DNA of 64,000 nt from Sphingomonas sp. Leaf357 (GTDB lineage: Bacteria > Pseudomonadota > Alphaproteobacteria > Sphingomonadales > Sphingomonadaceae): contig NZ_LMPM01000002.1 in the NCBI RefSeq assembly GCF_001423845.1, positions 372,001 through 436,000 on the forward strand, read 5' to 3'. This document shows positions 47,276-56,547 of the stretch, piece by piece; position 1 is the first letter of the stretch; every line of letters starts with the position of its first letter. A program made the position numbers and the translations under genes. The notes beneath the pieces were generated by a model that saw nothing but the letters and a program-made list of their open reading frames with translations, ran no database searches and was not told the origin of the DNA.

Positions 47276-49672
47276 TCAGAATTTCGCGCCGAGTTCCACG
47301 CCGTAGAAGCGCGGCTCGCCCGAAATGTAGGTCGGCACGCCAAAGCCGCCGCCGGTATTGCCGGCATCGATCAGATAGCGCCTGTCGAGCACGTTGCGCG
47401 CAAAGCCGCCGATCGAATAGCGGCCCCGCGCCAGTTCGACACCGGCGCGGATATTGGCGAGCACATAGCCCCGTTGGCTGATCGCCTCGCTGTTGGGCAG
47501 TTCGAAGAACACCTTGCTCTGATAGGTCGCCGAGGGCGTGGCATAAAAACTGGCTGCGTCGTTGAACGGCAGACGCAGCGTCGCGCCGCCCGACGCGGTA
47601 TAGGCCGGCTGCAGGCGGAAACGTGCGCCGGCGAAGGTCGGCGCAAAGGTCGAGTTCCGGTCGATCTTGCCGTCGATATAGGCGAACGTGCCGAAGAGTT
47701 GCAGCGCGCGGCCCAGGCGCAAATTGCCCTCGGCCTCGACGCCGATATTCTTCGCCGAGCCCGCGCTCTGCGTCGTGGTGACGCCGTTATTGGTGACAGA
47801 CACCTGGAAGCCGTTGTAATTCTGATAGAAGATTCCGATCGATCCGCTGAACGGGCCGACCTTGCCCTTCACGCCGCCTTCGTAGTTCCACACCACTTCG
47901 TCCGGAACGATCTGCAGGTTCGGCACCACCACGCCGCCGACCGTCGTCGCGGCCAGTTGCACCACCGGCGAACGGCGGCCCTTGCTGACCGTTGCGTAGA
48001 CGTTGACGTCCTCCGTGACCCGGTACAGCGCGTTGACGCGCGGCAGGAACGCCGAAAAGCTCTTTTCCGCTTCGAACTTGCGGCCGTTGGTGTTGGCGGT
48101 GCCAAGCAGGCTGGTGTTCACGCCGATGGCCGCCAGCAGGACCGAATTGGGCTGGGTCGAGCTGTAGCCAGACTGCCGATCCTCGATCAGCGCGCGTGCG
48201 CCGACGGTGATCTCCAGCTTTGGCGTGGGAATCCACGTTGCGTCGGCAAATAGCGAATAGGTGTCGTTATTGCCGAAATTGGTGAATACCGAGGCATATG
48301 GCACTTGCGTCAGCCGTCCGCCGCTCAGCACACCGCTGGCGCGCGTCGCGGCCGGGATCGTACCGTTCGGCGCGACGCAGGCGGTGCCGGTCGGGATGCC
48401 GTTGGCGTTCAACAGGTTGCGGAACGGCAGATAGGCACCAGCCACCGAACAGGCGATATAGGTGCCCTCCTCGGTCGAGAACGGAACGCGCTGATAGCCG
48501 TTCTCGAAAAAGGCGTTGAAGCCGAACGAGGCGCGATAATGATCGCCCTTGAAGTTGAAGCGGCTCTCATGGCTCCATTGGTCGCCCTTCGCATCCTCGG
48601 CGAATTCGAGATACCAAGCCGGTCCGCCATCGGCATCGAACACCTCGTTGCTGTCGAAGCGGCGATAGCCGTTGACGCTGGTGAAGGTGATGCCCGGCGC
48701 GACATCGACCGAGACGGTCAGGTTCGCGTCATAGACGTTGCGCGTCAGGCCGAGCTTGGCGTTGCCGAGGATCGCGGCACTGTACGGCGAGCCGGAGAGT
48801 TCGGCATAGCCGTAATCGCCGGTCTGCCCGCCGGTTGGGGCGAAGGCGCGGCTCTTGAAGGCGGTGCCGGGGTTGCGCTGACCGTCATAGGTGAGGACGA
48901 GATCGGCGCGCAGGCTGCTGTTCGGCGTCCAGCGCAGCGATCCGCGAATGCCGCGTTGATCCTGGCCGTTCAGATCGTCCTGATCGATCTTGCCCTGGTT
49001 CTGGTTCGGCACGCTAGGGTCGCCGGCGATGTTGCGGACATAGCCGTCACGATATTTGTAGGCGAAGGCGAGACGGCCGGCGAGGGTATCGTTGCCGGCA
49101 TTGATGAAGCCCGACACCTGCGTGCGATTGTAATTGCCGTAGGTCGCGTTGATCCCGCCCGAGACGCCGGGACGAGGCGCGGCGGAGATGATGCTGACTG
49201 CGCCGATCGCGGCGGCGGTACCGAACAGGGTAGCCTGCGGGCCCTTCACCACTTCGATCCGCTCCAGGTCGAACAGATCCTGATACGCTCCGCGCGACCG
49301 CGAAATATCGATGCCGTTATAGTAGAGCGTCACGCGCGCGCCTTGCTGCGCCGATCCGCTATCCGAGGTGATGCCGCGAATGACGATCCCGGGATTGTTC
49401 GCGCTCTGCTCCTGGATGCGCAGGCCGGGCACGAACAGCGCCATCTCCGACAGCGAGTTGACGCCGATATCGGCCATGTGCTGGCCGGTAAGCGCGGTGA
49501 CGGTGATCGGCACGTCCTGGATGCGCTGCTCGCTTTTCTGGGCGGTGACGACGATGTCCTCGCTGCTGGCCTCGATTGCCGGAACGGGCTGATCGGCGAC
49601 CTGGGCGAGCGCGCCGGTGGACGTGCAGGCGAGCAACGCGGCGATGCCGCCACCGGCGAAATTCTTGTTCAT
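47276..49672 (-). CDS. TonB-dependent receptor
   Basis: A 798-residue outer-membrane receptor with signal peptide (MNKNFAGGGIAALLACTSTGALA), a TonB box EDIVVTAQKSEQRIQDVPITVTAL, plug domain (FDLERIEVVKGPQATLFGTAAAIGAVSII) and a large barrel ending in RFYGVELGAKF. This is the common sphingomonad receptor type. Nothing adjacent fixes the substrate. It is divergent from telA across a 204-bp gap. Confidence 0.9.
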   Translation of the reverse strand: MNKNFAGGGIAALLACTSTGALAQVADQPVPAIEASSEDIVVTAQKSEQRIQDVPITVTALTGQHMADIGVNSLSEMALFVPGLRIQEQSANNPGIVIRGITSDSGSAQQGARVTLYYNGIDISRSRGAYQDLFDLERIEVVKGPQATLFGTAAAIGAVSIISAAPRPGVSGGINATYGNYNRTQVSGFINAGNDTLAGRLAFAYKYRDGYVRNIAGDPSVPNQNQGKIDQDDLNGQDQRGIRGSLRWTPNSSLRADLVLTYDGQRNPGTAFKSRAFAPTGGQTGDYGYAELSGSPYSAAILGNAKLGLTRNVYDANLTVSVDVAPGITFTSVNGYRRFDSNEVFDADGGPAWYLEFAEDAKGDQWSHESRFNFKGDHYRASFGFNAFFENGYQRVPFSTEEGTYIACSVAGAYLPFRNLLNANGIPTGTACVAPNGTIPAATRASGVLSGGRLTQVPYASVFTNFGNNDTYSLFADATWIPTPKLEITVGARALIEDRQSGYSSTQPNSVLLAAIGVNTSLLGTANTNGRKFEAEKSFSAFLPRVNALYRVTEDVNVYATVSKGRRSPVVQLAATTVGGVVVPNLQIVPDEVVWNYEGGVKGKVGPFSGSIGIFYQNYNGFQVSVTNNGVTTTQSAGSAKNIGVEAEGNLRLGRALQLFGTFAYIDGKIDRNSTFAPTFAGARFRLQPAYTASGGATLRLPFNDAASFYATPSATYQSKVFFELPNSEAISQRGYVLANIRAGVELARGRYSIGGFARNVLDRRYLIDAGNTGGGFGVPTYISGEPRFYGVELGAKF

Positions 49673-49787
49673 GATTGGAGACCCCTTTGATGTGGGGCAG
49701 CGCCTATAAGCGCAGCATTGCGGCTTCGCGTCAGAACGATGCGACTTTCATGACAATGCTGTCAGGAATGCGTTCAGGGCCGCTGGG

Positions 49788-49817
49788 TTCATGATATTTG
49801 CGTATTATCCATATAAT
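49788..49817 (+). promoter_or_regulatory. Candidate telA promoter
   Basis: A perfect TATAAT (49812-49817) lies about 60 bp upstream of telA, with TTCATG 18 bp before it as a weak -35. The surrounding bases are AT-rich and form the palindrome TATTATCCATATAATA. This is unusual in this GC-rich sequence. Confidence 0.45.
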
Positions 49818-49876
49818 ACACTTGAACGCCAAGCGGTTCGCGCCCAAAATCGCGCACAAGCGTTCTGGAGATCGAC

Positions 49877-51082
49877 ATGGCGACCGCACCCGATACTATG
49901 ACTGCCGAACCGACGCTGGTGCTGACCCCGCCCGATCCCGTGCCCGTCGTCGCGCCCGAAAAGGCGATCGGGCTGGTGCCGGTGGACGATGCCAAGCGCA
50001 GCGAGTTGCAGAAGCGCGTCGAGACGTTCGTCGACGATCTGGTCGCGCAGGACGTAAATTCGCCGGAATTCGGCAAGCGCGTCGATGCGATCAGCGCGAT
50101 GGGGCAGAAGGAGATCCGCGATGCGGCGGGGCAATCGAACCGCTTCCTGGATCGGCCGACCCGGGCGATGGACCAGGATAGCGGCGTGGGCAAGGACCTG
50201 GCCGAACTGCGCCGCACGGTCGAGGATCTCGATCCCGGCCGGCGTGGCAACCTCACCGCGCCCAAGAAGCTGTTCGGGCTGATCCCGTTCGGCAGCAACA
50301 TGCGCAACTATTTCGACAGCTACAAATCGTCGCAAACGCACATCTCCTCGATCCTCAAGTCGCTGTCGGGCGGCAAGGACGAACTGTTGATGGACAATGC
50401 CGCGATCGACGTGGAGCGGGCGAACCTGTGGACCGCGATGGGGCGGCTGGAACAGATGATCGTGCTGTCCAAGGAGATGGATTCCAAACTGGAGGACAAG
50501 GCCAACGACCTCGACCATAGCGATCCGGCCAAGGCCAAGGCGATCCGCGAGAGCGCATTGTTCTACGTCCGCCAGCGCACGCAGGATCTGCTGACCCAGA
50601 TGGCCGTGACCGTGCAGGGATATCTCGCGCTCGACCTGGTCAAGAAGAACAATGTGGAGTTGGTGAAGGGCGTCGATCGCGCCTCTACCACGACCGTGTC
50701 CGCATTGCGCACCGCGGTCACCGTGGCGCAGGCACTGACCAACCAGAAGCTGGTGCTGGAGCAGATCACCGCTTTGAACACCACGACTGCGGGGATCATC
50801 GATTCGACCGGCAAGCTGCTGAAAAGCCATACCGCGACGATCCATGAGCAAGCCGCCAGCGCGACGATCCCGATCGAGGTGCTGCAGCGCGCGTTCCAGA
50901 ACATCTACGACACGATGGACGCGATCGACACGTTCAAGCTGAAGGCGCTCGACAGCATGAAGACGACCGTCAATACGCTGGGCAACGAGGTGGAGAAATC
51001 GAAGGGCTATATCGCGCGGGCCGAGGGCGCGGCGCAGAATGGCGGTTCCGGCGGCGAGCCGTTCAAGCTGGAGGCGCTCTGA
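49877..51082 (+). CDS. TelA/KlaA family protein
   Basis: A 401-residue protein of the TelA family (toxic anion resistance, PF05816), related to B. subtilis YaaN. The long helical central part (KKLFGLIPFGSNMRNYFDSYKSSQTHISSILKSL, then VQGYLALDLVKKNNVELVKGVDRASTTTVSALRTAV) is the family core. Functions in tellurite resistance or in envelope stress are described for relatives, but the biochemical role is unclear. It is followed 2 bp later by an XpaC-like gene. Confidence 0.9.
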   Translation: MATAPDTMTAEPTLVLTPPDPVPVVAPEKAIGLVPVDDAKRSELQKRVETFVDDLVAQDVNSPEFGKRVDAISAMGQKEIRDAAGQSNRFLDRPTRAMDQDSGVGKDLAELRRTVEDLDPGRRGNLTAPKKLFGLIPFGSNMRNYFDSYKSSQTHISSILKSLSGGKDELLMDNAAIDVERANLWTAMGRLEQMIVLSKEMDSKLEDKANDLDHSDPAKAKAIRESALFYVRQRTQDLLTQMAVTVQGYLALDLVKKNNVELVKGVDRASTTTVSALRTAVTVAQALTNQKLVLEQITALNTTTAGIIDSTGKLLKSHTATIHEQAASATIPIEVLQRAFQNIYDTMDAIDTFKLKALDSMKTTVNTLGNEVEKSKGYIARAEGAAQNGGSGGEPFKLEAL

Positions 51083-51084
51083 CC

Positions 51085-51798
51085 GTGACGGATGTCGATC
51101 GCCAGATCGCGCGGAGCAGCGAGTATCTCGATCGCACGCGCGAACGCTCCGCCTCGCTCAATGCCCGGCGGCGCAAGCGGCAGGGCACCGAGATCATGAC
51201 CCGGCTCGGCCGGATCGCGGCGGCGGATTTCGTCATCATCATGGCGGCGATCGTGGTCGGGTGGGTCGTGCCGTTAGGCATCGGTGGCGCGATGCTGGTG
51301 ATGGCCGCTTTGATCGCGGCGACCTTGCTGTTGGCGATCTTCCCGCTGACGCCGGACGTGAAGCCCGAAACTCTGGTTCAGGTGCCGCTGAAGCAATTGC
51401 CGCTCAAGACCGAGCAATGGCTGGAAACGCAGCGTCCGGCCCTCCCCGCCCCCGCTCAGACGCTGGTGGATGGCATCGGCGTGCGCCTGGAAGGCCTGGC
51501 CCCGCAATTGCAAACGCTGGACGAACGCGAACCCGCCGCGGCAGAAGTGCGCAAGCTGGTCGGCGAGCAACTCCCGGAATTGTTGAAAGGCTATGCCCGC
51601 GTGCCCACCGCGTTGCGCGGGGTGGAGCGCAACGGCCAGACGCCGAACCAGCAACTCGCGGACGGCCTGAAGGTGATCGACGACCAGATCGCCGGCATGT
51701 CGGCGCAACTGGCCGAGGGCGACCTGAACCTGCTGGCCACGCGCGGGCGGTTTCTCGAGATCAAATATCGCGACGATGGGGTGGGCGGATCGGGCTGA
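51085..51798 (+). CDS. XpaC-like membrane-associated protein
   Basis: A 237-residue protein with two adjoining membrane helices (IAAADFVIIMAAIVVGWVVPLGIGGAMLVMAALIAATLLLAIF) after an Arg-rich N-terminus, and a soluble C-terminal helical domain. The gene pair with TelA matches the B. subtilis xpaC-yaaN arrangement, so it is probably the XpaC partner, although the sequence similarity cannot be verified here. The start is a GTG at 51085, 2 bp after the telA stop. Confidence 0.75.
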   Translation: MTDVDRQIARSSEYLDRTRERSASLNARRRKRQGTEIMTRLGRIAAADFVIIMAAIVVGWVVPLGIGGAMLVMAALIAATLLLAIFPLTPDVKPETLVQVPLKQLPLKTEQWLETQRPALPAPAQTLVDGIGVRLEGLAPQLQTLDEREPAAAEVRKLVGEQLPELLKGYARVPTALRGVERNGQTPNQQLADGLKVIDDQIAGMSAQLAEGDLNLLATRGRFLEIKYRDDGVGGSG

Positions 51799-51908
51799 AC
51801 ATCCGTTTCCAACGTATCTCGCGCGGGTTCCGGCGGGAATGGAGGTGATTGGCCTCGGAAGAATATTGCTGAAGTCATAGGCTGCTGCTCCATAACAGGA
51901 GAGAAGAT

Positions 51909-52061
51909 ATGGCTAAAGTTGCAGCATTCCGGTCGAAGCTTTCCGGCACCGGCGTTCATCACAACGACAACAGGTGCACAGTCGGCAATAATATCGAAAC
52001 CTACAACAGGGTTACGGGCACCGGCGGACTACCACTTTGCAAGACCTGCAAGGATCTTTGA
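51909..52061 (+). CDS. 50-residue Cys-containing microprotein
   Basis: A 50-residue open frame preceded by AGGAGAG at good distance. It has cysteines at residues 23, 44 and 47 (CTVGNNIET, then CKTC), and a His-His-Asn-Asp segment before them, so a small zinc-binding fold is possible. Composition is lower in GC than the neighbours. It sits alone between the XpaC-like gene and cysQ. No family was confirmed. It is too short to be sure of. Confidence 0.6.
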   Translation: MAKVAAFRSKLSGTGVHHNDNRCTVGNNIETYNRVTGTGGLPLCKTCKDL

Positions 52062-52099
52062 CCTGATGGCCGCAGGAGAACGACGCGTTTCCTGCGGCA

Positions 52100-52885
52100 T
52101 TACTTGGACAGCGCCTTTGCCCGGTCGCTCAAGCGTTCCACTGCCGCTGCGTGGATCCCGGGTGCGGTCGCCAGTACGCCAAAGGCTTGCGCGCTCGGGG
52201 TGTTGAAGGCGAGCGGCTGGCCCAGCGCATCTGTAACGGTCGCACCGGATTCCGATGCGATCAACACGGCGGCGGCGATGTCCCATTCGTGGCCCCAGCG
52301 GAGCGTGGCGACAAGATCGGCGCGGTCGGAGGCGACCATCGCGATGCGGAGCGCAATCGAATTGGGTTTTTCGACCAGCACCAAATCACTGTCGACTTTG
52401 GGCAACCCATCGGTCGGGACGCGGGCACCGGGAAACAGCGTGCGGTCGCCGGCATGGATCGGCGCTCCGTTCAGCGTCGCGCCCCGCCCTGCGACGGCGC
52501 GCCACACCTCGCCCCGCGCCGGAGCGTCGAGCACACCGATCGCCGGCAGGCCGTCTTTGACCAGAGCGATCGAGATCGCCCAGCCAGGGCGGCCGCGGAT
52601 ATAATCTCGCGTGCCGTCGATCGGATCGACCACCCACACCTTCGAACAGGCCAGCCGATCGCGATTGTCCGCCGTTTCCTCGGACAGCCACCCCGCCTCG
52701 GGCAGCAGCGCTTCGAGTCTCCGACGGAGCAGCGTATTGACGTCGAGATCGACCTGGCACACCGGATTGCCGGGGGACTTTTCCCAGCGCGCGAAATCGG
52801 TGCGCCAGGTCTTCAGCGCGAGTGCTCCGGCCTCAGCTGCAATGGCCGCGATCCGGTCGGCCAGAGAAAGATCGGCGTCAGGCAC
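52100..52885 (-). CDS. cysQ: 3'(2'),5'-bisphosphate nucleotidase / inositol monophosphatase family
   Basis: A 261-residue magnesium-dependent, lithium-sensitive phosphatase of the CysQ/IMPase family. The metal-binding motifs are WLSEETADNRDR, VWVVDPIDGTRDYI and the C-terminal WGHEWDIAAAVLIASESGA. CysQ degrades 3'-phosphoadenosine 5'-phosphate from sulfate assimilation; a plain inositol monophosphatase is the alternative. It overlaps pmbA by 8 bp, so the two are translated together. Confidence 0.88.
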   Translation of the reverse strand: MPDADLSLADRIAAIAAEAGALALKTWRTDFARWEKSPGNPVCQVDLDVNTLLRRRLEALLPEAGWLSEETADNRDRLACSKVWVVDPIDGTRDYIRGRPGWAISIALVKDGLPAIGVLDAPARGEVWRAVAGRGATLNGAPIHAGDRTLFPGARVPTDGLPKVDSDLVLVEKPNSIALRIAMVASDRADLVATLRWGHEWDIAAAVLIASESGATVTDALGQPLAFNTPSAQAFGVLATAPGIHAAAVERLSDRAKALSK

Positions 52886-54224
52886 CCGCGACCATCATCC
52901 CGTCGATGCGCAGGGTCGGGACATTGCTGCCGTACCGGAATTCGAGATCGTTGGCCGGCGTGAGGTTCAGGAACATATCGCGCGCATTGCCGGCGATGGT
53001 GAATTCGGCGACCGGCGTGGTGATCTCGCCATCCTGGATCCGGAAACCCGCCGCGCCGCGGCTGTAATCCCCGGTCACGCCGTTCGCACCGCCGCCCAGC
53101 ATCTCGGTGATGTAGATGCCGTCGGCGATATCGGCGATCAGCGTCTCGGGCGGCACCGAGCCGGCGGCCATGAACAGGTTGCTGGTCGCGACACCCGGAT
53201 TGCCGCCGACGCCGCGCGCGGCGTGGCCGGTCGGCTCCAGGCCGAGCTGGCGGGCCGAGGCACTGTCGAGCAGCCAGGTTTCGAGCATGCCGTCGGTGAC
53301 GAATTCGGTCGGCGACACTGGCAGGCCTTCGCCGTCGAACGGACGCGAGCGCAGGCCGTGCGGGCGGTGCGGATCGTCGGCGATCGTCACGCCCGACGCG
53401 AAGATGCGCTGGCCAAGGGCGTCGAGCAGGAAGCTGGTCTTGCGCGTGATCGCCGCGCCCGAGATCGCGCCGATCAGATGCCCGAGCATAGATGCGCCGT
53501 TGCGCGGATCGAACACGATCGGCATCGCGCCGCTCTTCACGGTGCCGGGATCGGCGCGGGCGACAGTGCGTGTCCCCGCGCGGCGGCCGATCTCGGCGGG
53601 GGATTCGAGCATCCGGCGGTGGCGCGCGCTGTGATAATCATAGTCGCGGACCATTGCCCCGCCCTCGCCCGCCAGCACGCTGGCCGACACCCCGTAGGAC
53701 GTAGCCGCATAAGCGGCGGCGAACCCGTGGCTGGTGGCAAGCGCCCATATGCTGCGCGAGGCGGATGCGCCGCCGCCTTCGCTGTTCGTTACACCGGCCA
53801 CGGCGCGGGCGGCATCTTCGGCCTCCAACGCAGCGGCCTTGAGGGCGGCGGGTTCGACATTGCCCCCATCGTCGAGATCGAGTTGCGGGACGTTGCCTTG
53901 CAACAGCCGGTCTGCGGGCGCGAGCCCGGCCCATTCGTCTTCCGGCGCCTCGCGCGCCATGGCGACGGCCCGTTCGACCAAAGCGTCGAGCGCGCCCATC
54001 GACAGATCCGAGGTGGAGACGCTGGCGGATTGCTTGCCGACGAACACGCGCAGGCCGAGTTCGGCGCTTTCCGAGCGGCCGACATCCTCCAACGCGCCGA
54101 GGCGGACGGAGACGTCGAGCGCGGTATCGGCAGCGAATACCGCGTCGGCGGCGTCGGCCCCGGCGGCGCGCGCGCGGGTGACGATGTCCGCGGCGCGGTC
54201 TTTGGCTTGGTCGGGGGTCAGCAT
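52878..54224 (-). CDS. pmbA: TldD/PmbA family metalloprotease
   Basis: A 448-residue member of the TldD/PmbA family, which matures peptides such as microcins and degrades antitoxins together with TldD. The start at 54224 (MLTPDQAKDRAADIV) excludes an upstream extension antisense to other sequence. Conserved segments are SAELGLRVFVGKQSASVS, MPIVFDPRNGASMLGHLIGAISG and GVGGNPGVATSNLFM. PmbA itself lacks the HExxxH of TldD, as here. No tldD gene is in the window. Confidence 0.92.
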   Translation of the reverse strand: MLTPDQAKDRAADIVTRARAAGADAADAVFAADTALDVSVRLGALEDVGRSESAELGLRVFVGKQSASVSTSDLSMGALDALVERAVAMAREAPEDEWAGLAPADRLLQGNVPQLDLDDGGNVEPAALKAAALEAEDAARAVAGVTNSEGGGASASRSIWALATSHGFAAAYAATSYGVSASVLAGEGGAMVRDYDYHSARHRRMLESPAEIGRRAGTRTVARADPGTVKSGAMPIVFDPRNGASMLGHLIGAISGAAITRKTSFLLDALGQRIFASGVTIADDPHRPHGLRSRPFDGEGLPVSPTEFVTDGMLETWLLDSASARQLGLEPTGHAARGVGGNPGVATSNLFMAAGSVPPETLIADIADGIYITEMLGGGANGVTGDYSRGAAGFRIQDGEITTPVAEFTIAGNARDMFLNLTPANDLEFRYGSNVPTLRIDGMMVAGA

Positions 54225-54257
54225 GGGTGCGGACTTAGGGATTTTTGTGGAGAATGG

Positions 54258-54296
54258 AACCTTAGATCCTCCCCGGCACCGGGAGGATTTAAGGTT
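54258..54296. repeat. Palindrome between ubiA and pmbA
   Basis: AACCTTA pairs with TAAGGTT, and inside it TCCTCCC pairs with GGGAGGA. The right arm touches the ubiA stop codon. The core resembles the hairpin at 4262-4280 before hemF and the arms of the pccA insertion. It could stop the ubiA transcript or form the 5' leader of pmbA. Confidence 0.55.
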
Positions 54297-55201
54297 CACA
54301 ATGTCGTCCCGACCACGAAGCAGGCGCAGAACATCAGGAAGCCGGCGAACCGGTTGCTGCGGAACAGGCGGAGCGAATTGTCGCCATTGGCGGGATCGAG
54401 CGTGAGCACCTGCCAAGCCAGATGCACCGCCAGCGGCACGAGCGCGACCAAAGCCAGCGGATCGGGCCGCATACTCCACACCGCCGCACACCAGAACACC
54501 AGAGCTATCGCGTAGAACGCTGCCACCCCGCCCCGCACATGCGCGCCCATCCGGAGGGCCGAGGAGCGCACGCCGATCAGCGCATCATCCTCACGGTCCT
54601 GTAAAGCGTAGATCGTGTCATAGCCTATCACCCAGGCGATCGACCCGGCGTAGAGCAGCAGGCCGGGCAACGTCAGCGCCCCGTCGATGTCGCTCCACCC
54701 GACCAGCGCCGCCCAGCTGAACACGAGGCCCAACCATGCCTGCGGCCACCAGGTGATGCGCTTCATGAAGGGATAGGCGGCGACGGGCGCGAGGCTGAGC
54801 AGGGCGACGATCGCGGCGTAGAGGTGCAGTTGCAGCAGCACCGCCAAACCGATCAGGCATAATACGACCAGCCACACCCACGCCGCCTTCACCGACACCG
54901 CGCCGCTCGCCAGTGGGCGGCTGCGCGTGCGGGCGACCTGCGCGTCGAGATCGCGATCGACGATGTCGTTGTAGACGCAGCCCGCGCCGCGCATCGCGAT
55001 CGCGCCGAGCAACAGCCACAGGATCAGATCCCACCGCGCGATCGCTCCGCCGGCGAGCGCGACGCCCCAGGCCCCGGGCCAAAACAACAGCCACCAGCCG
55101 ATCGGGCGATCGAATCGCGCAAGCAATGCGAAGGGCCGCGCGGGAGGAGGCAGCAGGCGGACCATTCCGCGATGTTCGGTATCCGGCGTCATCGGCATCA
55201 T
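54296..55201 (-). CDS. ubiA: 4-hydroxybenzoate polyprenyltransferase
   Basis: An integral membrane prenyltransferase of ubiquinone biosynthesis that adds a polyprenyl chain to 4-hydroxybenzoate. The 301-residue protein has eight or nine hydrophobic segments and both aspartate-rich motifs: NDIVDRDLDAQVARTRSRPL and DTIYALQDREDD. The start is uncertain: ATGs at 55201, 55198 and 55192 are all in frame. The open frame extends upstream, but that part is antisense to the EF-hand gene. Confidence 0.95.
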   Translation of the reverse strand: MMPMTPDTEHRGMVRLLPPPARPFALLARFDRPIGWWLLFWPGAWGVALAGGAIARWDLILWLLLGAIAMRGAGCVYNDIVDRDLDAQVARTRSRPLASGAVSVKAAWVWLVVLCLIGLAVLLQLHLYAAIVALLSLAPVAAYPFMKRITWWPQAWLGLVFSWAALVGWSDIDGALTLPGLLLYAGSIAWVIGYDTIYALQDREDDALIGVRSSALRMGAHVRGGVAAFYAIALVFWCAAVWSMRPDPLALVALVPLAVHLAWQVLTLDPANGDNSLRLFRSNRFAGFLMFCACFVVGTTL

Positions 55202-55284
55202 CCATGGCAGCGCCGACGCCGCTTTGCCAGAGGGCCCTGGCACGGCTACGGCGCTGCTGTGTCGCGCAATTTTCCTCTCCGGCC

Positions 55285-55449
55285 ATGGTAGGCCTCTCGG
55301 TCGCGGTCGGGCGTTTTTTCGAGGCCTTGTTCTGGGCGATGATGCAGGCCGCCGGGCAGATCGGCGCGATCGTGCTGGCGGCACTGTTCGTTCTAGCGGT
55401 GGCGGTACGGCTGGTGCTGGGGCGCTGGCCTTGGCGGCGGCGGCGTTAG
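55285..55449 (+). CDS. Possible 54-residue membrane protein
   Basis: A short frame MVGLSVAVGRFFEALFWAMMQAAGQIGAIVLAALFVLAVAV, with one long hydrophobic helix and an Arg-rich end (GRWPWRRRR), as in small membrane proteins. It lies divergent from ubiA and just before the EF-hand gene. No Shine-Dalgarno was recognised, so it may be chance, but the composition fits a real membrane protein. Confidence 0.45.
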   Translation: MVGLSVAVGRFFEALFWAMMQAAGQIGAIVLAALFVLAVAVRLVLGRWPWRRRR

Positions 55450-55526
55450 GCCTATCGTTTCGCCGTCGACATACTCTTGCGACAAATGCGACATAATCCC
55501 GCGCGCAATATCTCGAGGGAGCGGCG

Positions 55527-56396
55527 ATGCGCGGAATTCTTGTTGCGACACTTCTGATGGCGGGATGTGCCGGGATCGCAGGCGCGCAGTCTGCGCCGCC
55601 GGAGGGGCGGCCGGACGGCCCTCCGCCGGGCTTCGGCCCGGGCGGGCCAGGCGGCGGGTTTCGCGGACGGGTGTTCATCAGTCCGATGGGCGAGCCGTTT
55701 CATCGCGGGCAGGGCCAGGATGCGCCGCAGGACCAGTGGTTCGCGCGTGCCGATGCCAATCATGACGGGGTGATCACGCGCGAGGAGATGGAGGCGGATG
55801 CGGCGCGCTTCTTCCAGGTGCTCGACCGGAAGCATGACGGCGAGATCGATCCCGACGATATCGAATATTACGAGACAGAACTGGCCCCGGAAATCCGCGT
55901 GCGCGGCTTCGGCGGCGGCGGCAAGCGCGGCGGCGGGCGACCATCACGCGGCGAAGGTGGCGGTGGTTCGGGCGGCGGCATGGGTCGCGGTGGTGGCATG
56001 GGCGGCGGCGGCATGGGCGGCGGCGGCATGGGCGGCGGAGGCATGGGCGGCGGTGGCGGTATGGGCGGTGGTCGCCGCGGCGGCGGCGGCGGCGGCGGGG
56101 ATGACGCTCCCGGCAATGGCGGGGCGGTGCGCAACGTCGAGGGCAAGCAGGGCGCGGCGCGCTTCGGCTATCTCGATTTCCCCGAGCCCGTCACCTCGGC
56201 GGATCGCAATATGAATCGCGGGATCGATCCGGTCGAGTTCCGACTGGCGGCCGATGCCCGCTTCGCTCTGCTCGATACGGATGGCGATGGAAAGATCGAG
56301 AAACGGGAATTGCCACGGATCGACACCCGGGGTGGTCCCGGCGGCAGACGGGGCAAGCCGGATCGCGCGCGGCAGGAGGTTCCCGGGGAGGATTGA
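55527..56396 (+). CDS. Exported EF-hand protein with Gly/Met repeats
   Basis: A 289-residue protein with a signal peptide (possible lipobox MAGCAG) and at least four calcium-binding EF-hand loops: DANHDGVITREE, DRKHDGEIDPDD, DRNMNRGIDPVE and DTDGDGKIEKRE. Between the second and third is a low-complexity region of about 60 residues made of GGGM and GRG repeats. The 5' end has GGGAG. It probably binds calcium in the periplasm or on the surface. Such proteins are common in sphingomonads without known function. Confidence 0.9.
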   Translation: MRGILVATLLMAGCAGIAGAQSAPPEGRPDGPPPGFGPGGPGGGFRGRVFISPMGEPFHRGQGQDAPQDQWFARADANHDGVITREEMEADAARFFQVLDRKHDGEIDPDDIEYYETELAPEIRVRGFGGGGKRGGGRPSRGEGGGGSGGGMGRGGGMGGGGMGGGGMGGGGMGGGGGMGGGRRGGGGGGGDDAPGNGGAVRNVEGKQGAARFGYLDFPEPVTSADRNMNRGIDPVEFRLAADARFALLDTDGDGKIEKRELPRIDTRGGPGGRRGKPDRARQEVPGED

Positions 56397-56411
56397 GCCC
56401 ACCCCCCTTTC

Positions 56412-56499
56412 CTGTCTGTCCTGAGCTTGTCGAAGGACTGCCTTTCTTTTCGACGGTGGAGAAGGAAGGGCTGTGCTTCGACAGGCTCAGCACGGACGG
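56412..56499. repeat. Palindromic repeat, family B, copy 4
   Basis: Ends CTGTCCTGAGCTTGTCGAAG and CTTCGACAGGCTCAGCACGG, inverted. It lies between the EF-hand gene and rsmE, which are in the same direction. Confidence 0.85.
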
Positions 56500-56547
56500 G
56501 TGTGGCGCAGGTTTAATCTCCAGCCAAAAGACCCTAGAGCGACCCCT

